Below the pieces are notes generated by a model that saw only the letters and a list, made by a program, of their open reading frames with translations, ran no database searches and was not told where the DNA came from. Made by a program: the position numbers and the translations under genes. From positions 1 through 16,391 of the forward strand of contig CAJKFC010000039.1 of assembly GCA_905199135.1 (NCBI GenBank): 16,391 bases of DNA, written 5' to 3'. This document shows, piece by piece, positions 1 to 6,433 of the stretch. How positions within the stretch are numbered: the stretch's first letter is position 1; the number at the start of each line of letters is the position of its first letter. Source of the stretch: an uncultured Eubacteriales bacterium (GTDB taxonomy: Bacteria; Bacillota; Clostridia; Oscillospirales; Butyricicoccaceae).

Positions 1-9
1 GCGGTCGTG

Positions 10-71
10 CCCTACATGATTCCAACAGGCTCAAAGCCTGCACCCGTAGGGAACGGCTGAAATGCCGTTCC
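10..71. other. Unassigned paired inverted repeats at left edge (possible RNA 3' part)
   Basis: CCCTAC at 10-15 can pair with GTAGGG at 46-51, enclosing a CAGGC/GCCTG hairpin (26-30 with 36-40). Directly after it, AACGGC (52-57) pairs with GCCGTT (64-69). No reading frame that I recognise crosses this stretch. A terminator follows at 107-135, so a plus-strand structured RNA or the 3' part of a transcript that begins outside the window would fit. I compared it by eye with 6S, SRP, tmRNA, RNase P and TPP riboswitch motifs and found no convincing match, so I give no function. Confidence 0.35.
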
Positions 72-106
72 GTAAAGATTTATCAATACACAGGCTTATA
101 AAAAAC

Positions 107-135
107 AAAAAGGACGGCTTTCGCCGTCCTTTTTT
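107..135. terminator. Bidirectional rho-independent terminator
   Basis: An 8-bp stem AGGACGGC/GCCGTCCT (111-118 with 123-130) has a 4-base loop, with A-rich sequence on the left and seven or more T on the right. Read on the minus strand the loop is GAAA and the stem is followed by a T-rich run. It can therefore end the minus-strand deacylase gene that stops at 136 as well as any plus-strand transcript from the left edge. Confidence 0.85.
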
Positions 136-636
136 CTACTCTTCGGGGTAGTCTATATGGATTATATTGGGTATGTGCTTTGTGTTTTTGAGAAAGACCT
201 TGAGGAAATCCTCGGTCTTTATGGCAAGGCTTCCTGTGTTGTCGCAGGGGTGCACGCAAAACTCGTCATATTTGAGGAGATCCTCGTCTATGAGAAGATT
301 TACACTATTATCCCTGTCGAACATAAGCCCCATGGGGCTTATGGAGCCGCCGTGACACTTTAAGAACTCATAGAGTTTTTCGTCCTTGCCGAAGGAAAGG
401 CGAGCCTTGCCTATGGTTTTGGACACATCTTTGGTCTTAAAGGGTTTGTCCTCCTTCATGAGCAGCAGGAAAAACTCTGTCTCCTGTCTGTTGCACAGAA
501 AGAGGTTTTTGCAGAAAGGGGCATGGAGCTTTTCCGAGATGACCTTGCAGTCCTCCATGGTGGCAGCCGCCTCATGCTCCTCGCTTCTGTAAGGAATACC
601 CATTTCGCTGAGAGCTTTATATACCTCTTGCTTCAT
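136..636 (-). CDS. ProX/YbaK-type aminoacyl-tRNA deacylase
   Basis: This 166-residue protein matches the free-standing ProXp/PrdX branch of the YbaK/EbsC superfamily, which hydrolyses amino acids wrongly attached to tRNA (typically Ala-tRNA-Pro) in the cytosol. Visible family marks are the KNLFL segment at 43-47, whose lysine is the expected functional residue, GSISPMGL at 97-104 and HPCDNTGS at 129-136. The length is normal for the family. The ATG overlaps the stop codon of the upstream methylaspartate ammonia-lyase gene by one base (TAATG), so it is probably translated by coupling from the same mRNA. The exact tRNA substrate cannot be read from the sequence. PrdX-like members also occur with proline reductase genes, but none are visible here. 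Confidence 0.85.
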   Translation of the reverse strand: MKQEVYKALSEMGIPYRSEEHEAAATMEDCKVISEKLHAPFCKNLFLCNRQETEFFLLLMKEDKPFKTKDVSKTIGKARLSFGKDEKLYEFLKCHGGSISPMGLMFDRDNSVNLLIDEDLLKYDEFCVHPCDNTGSLAIKTEDFLKVFLKNTKHIPNIIHIDYPEE

Positions 637-1877
637 TATTTCTGTGTGAGGCGGAGGATTCTCTGCATCTCGTTGTATACGATCATGTAGCCCTCGTCGA
701 CGCCCATACCGGGTTTAGCGAGGATCTGGCAGGGACCTACTGCCATAGCGACATTTGTGCAGACCTGAGCCGAACGGTCGGTCTCGTTGCAGGTACCGCC
801 CTGATATGCGAGAATGTTCTTCTCCTTGCAGTAGAGGACAGCCTCTGCCACATTGTTGATACCGCCCAGATCAGGAGTCTTGATCTGAACCATATGACCT
901 GCTCTCTTGTCGGCGAACAGCTTGATATCCTCAAGAGTGTTGCACCACTCATCGGCAACGATAGCTACATTTGCGCCGAGATCGTCGCACTTCTTGGAGA
1001 TAGCGGCAAGAGCCTCGATCTGGTCCTCACGGTTTCCGACATCGACAGGGCCTTCGATTGCCAGCTTGAAGGGCTTTGCAGCTTCGGCAAGAGTCTTGAT
1101 GTACTCTGCGATCTTGTCAAAGTCGTTGTTGAATGCTATGCCCATTGTGCCGTAGACATCGATGTGGAGCTGGGGAACATAGCTCTCGTCTTTTCTGAGG
1201 TGAATGATACGGTCGCGGAGCCATTTTACATAGTCGAGAAGGATTTCGCCGTTCTTGCCGAGCTTTGTCTCAACATTGTTGATGAGAGCGTGGGGGAGAA
1301 CGCTTGCGCCCTTGATGATCATCTTGTCGGAGTTGTCATAGCGGAGGTCGCCCGACTGTGTGAAGATCGGAATCTCGTGGTCGAGAACCTTTGTGCCGTA
1401 CTCTTCGGCGACAACTTCTGCCATGATCTTGTGCTTTGCCTTTGCAACGGCGTCGAGGATAGCCTGTGTTACGCCGTAGCGGATAGCTGTGTGGATGAGC
1501 TTGCCTGTCTTCTCGTCCTTCATGGAGTCGATTTCCTCTGCCAGCTCACGGAAGGATGTGAGCTCTCTGCCCACGAGCTTCTCTGCGACCTTTGTCTCGA
1601 TAAAGGGAATGAAGTCCTCTGCAAGGAAGAGGGGATCGCGTCCGCCTGCTCCCGAGTACTGAACTGCTGCGCAGTCGCCATGAGCGATCTGACCGTCCTC
1701 TAAAACGAGCATTACGGAGATGGATTCACCTGCCTGACGGACAGCTGTGAAGCCGGGAGTCATCGGCTCGCCGATGTATGCCGAGCCGTCGGCCTTTGCG
1801 CCTGCCTTGATGGCCTTCTGGTCATCGAAAAAGAAACCTGTGCGTCCTTTGGAACACAATACCTTTGCGATTTTCAT
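636..1877 (-). CDS. mal: Methylaspartate ammonia-lyase
   Basis: The product is 413 residues, the same length as the Clostridium tetanomorphum enzyme. It belongs to the enolase superfamily and interconverts L-threo-3-methylaspartate with mesaconate plus ammonia in the methylaspartate route of glutamate fermentation. The catalytic and metal-binding set is intact: H196, D240, E275 and D309, the general base K333 in QIKTPDLGG, and C363 in GTCNETD. The start is taken at the ATG at 1877, because GGGAG lies 9 bases before it; an ATG 18 bases upstream lacks such a site. The gene follows a gamma-glutamyltransferase gene and overlaps a tRNA deacylase gene by one base. The partner glutamate mutase genes (glmE/glmS) are not in the window. 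Identity is very secure; the pathway role is inferred. Confidence 0.97.
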   Translation of the reverse strand: MKIAKVLCSKGRTGFFFDDQKAIKAGAKADGSAYIGEPMTPGFTAVRQAGESISVMLVLEDGQIAHGDCAAVQYSGAGGRDPLFLAEDFIPFIETKVAEKLVGRELTSFRELAEEIDSMKDEKTGKLIHTAIRYGVTQAILDAVAKAKHKIMAEVVAEEYGTKVLDHEIPIFTQSGDLRYDNSDKMIIKGASVLPHALINNVETKLGKNGEILLDYVKWLRDRIIHLRKDESYVPQLHIDVYGTMGIAFNNDFDKIAEYIKTLAEAAKPFKLAIEGPVDVGNREDQIEALAAISKKCDDLGANVAIVADEWCNTLEDIKLFADKRAGHMVQIKTPDLGGINNVAEAVLYCKEKNILAYQGGTCNETDRSAQVCTNVAMAVGPCQILAKPGMGVDEGYMIVYNEMQRILRLTQK

Positions 1878-1921
1878 AGTTTTGTTCTCCCTCATTAGAT
1901 TTATATGTTTGTTTATTTATA

Positions 1922-1957
1922 CTCTCGGTAATATATGTAAGTTTATATTACCGAGAG
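1922..1957. promoter_or_regulatory. Perfect 14-bp stem-loop in the ggt-mal intergenic leader
   Basis: Positions 1922-1935 and 1944-1957 form a perfect 14-bp inverted repeat with an 8-base loop. A second imperfect GC-rich hairpin abuts it at 1958-1984. Both lie between the ggt stop and the mal ribosome binding site on the minus strand. Neither is followed by a T-run on the minus strand, so a simple terminator is unlikely. A processing site, an mRNA stabiliser or an attenuator for mal is possible. No promoter for mal alone was clear to me. Confidence 0.55.
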
Positions 1958-2005
1958 GAGACGGGGATAACCCCCGCCGTTCTCAGCAATATAAAATAAG
2001 AATGG

Positions 2006-3613
2006 CTACCATGCGGCGCATTCGCCCTCGCACCTCGGCTCTGTGCCTCCCATGAGGGAGCCGTAGGGCGTTCTGAATATCATCTGGCCTCTGCCGAAGG
2101 AATCTCTCACGAGCTCGTATCTGACATTGTGGCCCTTGTCCTTAAGACCCATGAGAATGTGGTCGGAATAACCTCTCTCAAAGGTGACCTCCATGCCCTT
2201 CATCCACTGCCATCTGGGGGCGTCGAGACATGCCTGGGGATTCATGCCGCAGTCGATGTAGTTGAGCAGAACCTGGACATGGCCCTGGGGCTGCATAAAG
2301 CCGCCCATGACTCCGAAGGGGCCGACGGGCACGCCGTCCTTGGTGAGAAATCCTGGGATAATGGTGTGATATGTTCTCTTGCCGGGCATGAGGCAGTTGT
2401 CCTCGTTTTCGTCAAGAGAGAAGGTGTTGCCGCGGTTTTGCAGCTGGATGCCCGTGCCGGGAACCGTGAGTCCCGAGCCGAAGCCCATGTAGTTGCTCTG
2501 GATATAGGAGATCATGTTGCCCTCCATGTCGGCGGCGCACATGTAGACCGTGCCCGAGCGGGGAAGTATGCCCGGCATGGGCTCTATTGCCTTGTCTCCT
2601 ATGAGCTTTGCCCTTTCGGCGCCGTAGGCAGGAGAGAGGAGATCCTCCACCTTGACCTTCATGTGCCTGGGGTCTGTTATATATTTTTTGCCGTCCGAGA
2701 AGGCTATCTTGATGGCCTCGATCTCCCTGTGGAGAGACTCGATGCTGTCGCGCCTCGACGGCTCGAAATTGTTGAGTATATTGAGTGCCATGAGAGCGAC
2801 GATGCCCTGTCCGTTTGGAGGTATCTCCCATACATCATAGCCTCTGAAGCGTGTGGAGACAGGCTCGACCCACATGGCTTCGTGCTTTTCAAGGTCGCTC
2901 TTTCTTATGTATCCGCCGTACTCTTTGGAGAAGGCGTCGATTTTATCGGCGATTTCGCCCTTGTAGAAGTCTTCTGCGTTAGTTGCGGCTATCTTTTTAA
3001 GGGTCTCGGCGGCGTCCTTGTTGTAGAAAATCTCGCCCGGTTCAGGTATTTTTCCGTCCTTCATAAAGACCTCATGCCAGTAGGAGTACTCGTTGTCGCA
3101 GCCCACATTCTTTTTGAGAATGTTATGCATATTTGCGATGGAGCTCGACAGCTTATAGCCCACAGCCTGACCGTTTTCGGCGTAGTCTATGGCGCTCTTC
3201 ATGATCTCTGTGAGAGGCAGCTTGCCGAATCTGCCGTTTACCGCTGCCCATGCGGCAGGTATGCCGGGAACAGTGACAGGTGTGAAACCGTATTTGGGCA
3301 TTTCGGAGACTCCCTGAGCCTTGACCTTTTCGATGGAGATGAGCTCGGGGGCGCAGCCTGTGGAGTTGAGACCGTACATCTTGCCGTCTTTTGTAGTCAG
3401 TATTGCAAAGGCGTCGCCGCCGATGCCGTTGGACTGAGGCTCCAAAACGGTGAGACATGTGGCCATGGCTATTGCCGCGTCAAAGGCGTTGCCGCCCTTT
3501 TTGAGTACATCAAGGCCTGCCTGAGCAGCCAGGTGATTGGATGTTGCACACATGCCGCGCATGCTGTACTTGACATACCTTTTAGATGGATAGGGGTAGA
3601 CATTGAAGTCCAT
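2006..3613 (-). CDS. ggt: Gamma-glutamyltransferase, YwrD type
   Basis: This 535-residue Ntn-hydrolase hydrolyses or transfers the gamma-glutamyl group of glutathione and other gamma-glutamyl compounds, and family members self-cleave into two subunits. The N-terminal half carries GGNAFDAAIA (40-49) and GIGGDAFA (63-70). The expected autocleavage and catalytic threonine is T355 in SGTVYM, followed by the family segment around IQSNYMGFGSG (371-381), and GGFMQPQGH occurs near the C-terminus. No signal peptide or membrane segment is visible, unlike the periplasmic E. coli enzyme but like Bacillus YwrD, so a cytosolic location is inferred. GGAGG lies 6 bases before the ATG. Downstream on the same strand is mal, which would suit use of the released glutamate. 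Substrate is not provable from sequence. Confidence 0.92.
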   Translation of the reverse strand: MDFNVYPYPSKRYVKYSMRGMCATSNHLAAQAGLDVLKKGGNAFDAAIAMATCLTVLEPQSNGIGGDAFAILTTKDGKMYGLNSTGCAPELISIEKVKAQGVSEMPKYGFTPVTVPGIPAAWAAVNGRFGKLPLTEIMKSAIDYAENGQAVGYKLSSSIANMHNILKKNVGCDNEYSYWHEVFMKDGKIPEPGEIFYNKDAAETLKKIAATNAEDFYKGEIADKIDAFSKEYGGYIRKSDLEKHEAMWVEPVSTRFRGYDVWEIPPNGQGIVALMALNILNNFEPSRRDSIESLHREIEAIKIAFSDGKKYITDPRHMKVKVEDLLSPAYGAERAKLIGDKAIEPMPGILPRSGTVYMCAADMEGNMISYIQSNYMGFGSGLTVPGTGIQLQNRGNTFSLDENEDNCLMPGKRTYHTIIPGFLTKDGVPVGPFGVMGGFMQPQGHVQVLLNYIDCGMNPQACLDAPRWQWMKGMEVTFERGYSDHILMGLKDKGHNVRYELVRDSFGRGQMIFRTPYGSLMGGTEPRCEGECAAW

Positions 3614-3672
3614 ACTTTACCTCCGCTTGCGTTTTTTATTTATATATTCACGCAAACACCCCTCTGACTATA

Positions 3673-3700
3673 ATTTTATCACATTCGGGGCGTTTTTCAA
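3673..3700 (-). promoter_or_regulatory. Predicted sigma-70-type promoter of ggt
   Basis: On the minus strand TTGAAA (3695-3700) is followed after 16 bases by TAAAAT (3673-3678), about 60 bases upstream of the ggt start. The spacing is one base short of ideal and both boxes are near consensus. Confidence 0.5.
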
Positions 3701-3790
3701 TATATTTTAACTTTTGAATTATGAAAAATGTGAAAACATGGGCCCTTTTGAGGTATTTTTCAGCTTTTTGACAATTTTATTTTTGTGCTT

Positions 3791-3812
3791 GCCACAACTG
3801 TTTAGTTGTGGC
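3791..3812. repeat. 8-bp inverted repeat between rsmG and ggt
   Basis: GCCACAAC (3791-3798) pairs with GTTGTGGC (3805-3812) around a 6-base loop. It lies 29 bases beyond the rsmG stop on the minus strand. A T-run is lacking on either side, so it is at best a weak terminator. It could protect the 3' end of the rsmG mRNA. Confidence 0.45.
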
Positions 3813-3840
3813 GGCGTTAATTCTGACAATTTTTTGACAG

Positions 3841-4569
3841 TTATCTGCACCCTTTGGGAGGGCCTGCCTTTATCTTTGCGTATTTCCTAGGGAAAGCAGA
3901 CGGAGTGTTTGCCGTCTTTTCCACAACCACAAGGCGCCTTTTGGGGCAGTCGGTGTCTATCTGATAATTTACCTCGTCCAAAATGCGTCCGCCCATTAAG
4001 GCTATGGTCTTTTCGGCCGCCTTTATCTCGGCGGCTGCCTCATCGTTGTCGCTCTTCATGGCGACGAAAAGTCCGCCCTTTTTGACATAGGGCAGGCACA
4101 GCTCGGAAAGAGCCGTCATATTTGCCACAGCCCTCGAGAGGACTATGTCGTACTGCTCGCGGTATTGAGGCTCCATCGCAAGCTCCTCGGCTCTCGCCGT
4201 CACAACCGTGGCATTGGGGCAGTCTCCTATCTTTTCGATGGCTTCTCTTATGAAGTCCATGCGCTTGCCTGTGCTGTCAAGCATGGTTATCTCGAGACTG
4301 GGCACAGCCATAAGCAGCGGCATCGCGGGAAAGCCCGCTCCCGTTCCTATGTCGATTACCTTCTTGCCCTCTATGTTGAAATATTTCAGAATATAAAGGC
4401 TGTCGGCCATGTGGCGCAGCGCCACCTCTCTCGGCTCTGTGATGTTGGTGAGATCCATCACGCGGTTTTTCTCCATGAGAAGCTCGTAAAACTCCTCAAC
4501 TCTCTCCACCGCCTTTGAATCTATATCTATTTCATGGCGCCTTAGCGCCTCTTTAAGCGTTTCCGTCAT
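3841..4569 (-). CDS. rsmG: 16S rRNA (guanine-527-N7) methyltransferase RsmG
   Basis: This 242-residue SAM-dependent enzyme (GidB) methylates N7 of G527 in 16S rRNA in the cytosol. Seen in the sequence are RHMADSL at 52-58, the SAM loop DIGTGAGFP at 73-81, the acidic residue D98 at the end of the next strand, and SRAVANM at 145-151. The C-terminal segment with FPRKYAKIKAGPPKG is typical of Firmicute members. The start overlaps the end of mnmG by 17 bases, with AAAGGG about 8 bases upstream of the ATG. It is thus the last gene of a transglutaminase-mnmG-rsmG operon. The mnmG-rsmG pair is a widely conserved arrangement. Confidence 0.97.
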   Translation of the reverse strand: MTETLKEALRRHEIDIDSKAVERVEEFYELLMEKNRVMDLTNITEPREVALRHMADSLYILKYFNIEGKKVIDIGTGAGFPAMPLLMAVPSLEITMLDSTGKRMDFIREAIEKIGDCPNATVVTARAEELAMEPQYREQYDIVLSRAVANMTALSELCLPYVKKGGLFVAMKSDNDEAAAEIKAAEKTIALMGGRILDEVNYQIDTDCPKRRLVVVEKTANTPSAFPRKYAKIKAGPPKGCR

Positions 4570-6433
4570 GCTTTTTTCCCTTTCCCAAATAGAATATCAG
4601 CGCTGAAATATCGGCGGGGGACACTCCCGAAATTCTGCCTGCCTGCCCGAGGCTTTTGGGTCTTACAGCCTTGAGCTTTTGTCTCGCTTCGGTGCGTAAA
4701 AGCTCAAAGGAATCGTAGTCGATGTCCTCGGGTATGGGGTGATCGTCCCATTTTTTGCGGTTTTCCAGCTCTTTGAGCTGTCTTTTTATATATCCTTCGT
4801 ATTTTACAGAGATCTCTATCTGCTCGGCCTGCTTTTTGTCCTTTACTTCAAAGGGCATGAGACAGGCTATGTCACTCAGCTTTACCTCGGGTCTTTTGAG
4901 TATCTCCAAAAGATTTGCACCCGACTGGACGGGGGTACTGCCGAGGCTCTTTAGAATGGGGTTTATGCTATTAGAGGACAGATTGACCTTTGAAATCTCC
5001 TTTATGAGCCTTTCCACCTCGGCGTACTGGGCTTTTACCCTTTCGGTCTGCTCTTTGGAGACGAGACCGCCCTCAAAAGCCTTGTCGGCAAGGCGGAAAT
5101 CGGCGTTGTCCTGCCTGTGCCACAGCCTCAGCTCGGAGCGTGAGGTCATCATTCTGTATGGCTCATTAGTGCCCTTTGTCACTATGTCGTCTATAAGTGT
5201 GCCTATATAGCCGTCGCTCCTTTGGAGTATGAACTCCGCTTCGCCCTTTATGGCTTTGGCGCAGTTTATGCCTGCCACAAGACCTAAAGCCGCCGCCTCC
5301 TCATAGCCCGAGGTGGAGCAAAGCTGACCTGCGGCATAGAGACCCTTTATGCCCTTTATCTCCATGGTGGGATTTAAGCACAGGGGATCGAGACAGTCGT
5401 ACTCGATGGCATATCCGGGGCGCATAATCTCGGCTTTTTCGAGACCCTTTATGGTGTGCAGCATGGCTATCTGCACATCTTCGGGCAGAGATGTGGAAAG
5501 TCCGCCAACATAGAGCTCCTTTGTGTGCTCGCCGCAGGGCTCTATAAAGAGCTGATGTCTCTTTTTGTCGGCAAAGCGCACCACTTTGTCCTCGATGGAG
5601 GGGCAGTATCTGGGGCCTACGCCCTCTATCTCTCCGCCGTAAAGGGGAGAGCGGTCTAAAGACGCCCTTATAATATTGTGAGTTTCCTCATTGGTATATG
5701 TCACATAGCAGACGGCTGTATTTTTTATGTCCTCCTTTGTGGAGAAGGAGAAGGGCACTATGTCCTCGTCGCCCCTTTGCAGCTCCATGGCGGAAAAATC
5801 CACCGTCTTGCCGTCTATTCTCGGGGGAGTGCCCGTCTTGAAGCGCCTTATGGGCAGACCGAGCCTTTTGAGGTTTTCGGTGAGACCTTTTGCGGCGAAA
5901 ACACCGTCGGGACCGCTCTCCCTTATGTTGTCTCCCACAAAGGTCTTGCCCCCCAAAAAGGTGCCGCAGCACAGAATGACCCCTTTTGCCCTGTAAACTC
6001 CGCCGCCCTTTGTGACTATGCCCGTCACGGCGCCGTTTTCGGTGAGTATATCTATGCACTCGCCCTGTTTCAGGGTGAGATTTTCGGTATTTTCAAGCCT
6101 TTTTTTCATCTCAACGGTGTACATCACCCTGTCTGCCTGGGCCCTCAAGGAGTGCACCGCAGGGCCTTTGCCCCTGTTGAGCATTCGGTACTGTATGCAG
6201 GCGGCGTCGGCGCATTTTGCCATCTCGCCGCCCAGAGCGTCTATCTCGCGGACAAGCTGACCCTTGCCCGTACCGCCTACGGCGGGGTTGCAGGGCATGT
6301 TGCCCACAAAATCCAGCGTTGTGGTAAAGCATATCACCTCAAGACCGAGCCTTGCCGCCGCAAGGGCGGCTTCGATGCCTGCGTGTCCTGCTCCCACCAC
6401 TATTACATCGGCATTTCCTGCCTCAAACATCAT
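4553..6433 (-). CDS. mnmG: tRNA uridine-34 5-carboxymethylaminomethyl modification enzyme MnmG
   Basis: MnmG (GidA) is the FAD-binding half of the MnmE-MnmG complex, which makes the cmnm5 group on U34 of certain tRNAs. From the chosen start the protein is 626 residues, close to the 629 of E. coli. It has the Rossmann motif GAGHAGIEA at 14-22, the segment PCNPAVGGTGKGQ, and a C-terminal SGYEEAAALG motif. The frame is open 156 bases further upstream, but that part has no family similarity and overlaps the preceding gene heavily. The ATG at 6433 has AGGAG 7 bases before it and overlaps the transglutaminase stop as ATGA. Its partner mnmE lies about 5.7 kb away at 12124, on the other strand. Confidence 0.98.
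   Translation of the reverse strand: MMFEAGNADVIVVGAGHAGIEAALAAARLGLEVICFTTTLDFVGNMPCNPAVGGTGKGQLVREIDALGGEMAKCADAACIQYRMLNRGKGPAVHSLRAQADRVMYTVEMKKRLENTENLTLKQGECIDILTENGAVTGIVTKGGGVYRAKGVILCCGTFLGGKTFVGDNIRESGPDGVFAAKGLTENLKRLGLPIRRFKTGTPPRIDGKTVDFSAMELQRGDEDIVPFSFSTKEDIKNTAVCYVTYTNEETHNIIRASLDRSPLYGGEIEGVGPRYCPSIEDKVVRFADKKRHQLFIEPCGEHTKELYVGGLSTSLPEDVQIAMLHTIKGLEKAEIMRPGYAIEYDCLDPLCLNPTMEIKGIKGLYAAGQLCSTSGYEEAAALGLVAGINCAKAIKGEAEFILQRSDGYIGTLIDDIVTKGTNEPYRMMTSRSELRLWHRQDNADFRLADKAFEGGLVSKEQTERVKAQYAEVERLIKEISKVNLSSNSINPILKSLGSTPVQSGANLLEILKRPEVKLSDIACLMPFEVKDKKQAEQIEISVKYEGYIKRQLKELENRKKWDDHPIPEDIDYDSFELLRTEARQKLKAVRPKSLGQAGRISGVSPADISALIFYLGKGKKHDGNA

Noticed and set aside
1..75. TPP riboswitch at the left edge
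   Set aside because: GTAGGGAA resembles the 3' part of the THI element, but the CTGAGA segment and the remaining core are missing, and no thiamin gene follows.
894..1703. A 269-codon plus-strand frame antisense to mal
   Set aside because: Its low-complexity Leu/Val/Cys/Asp composition mirrors the codons of methylaspartate ammonia-lyase on the other strand.
2129..3667. A 512-codon open frame on the plus strand antisense to ggt
   Set aside because: The minus strand encodes an unmistakable gamma-glutamyltransferase over the same bases. The antisense frame resembles no family, has no convincing ribosome binding site and is explained by codon bias.
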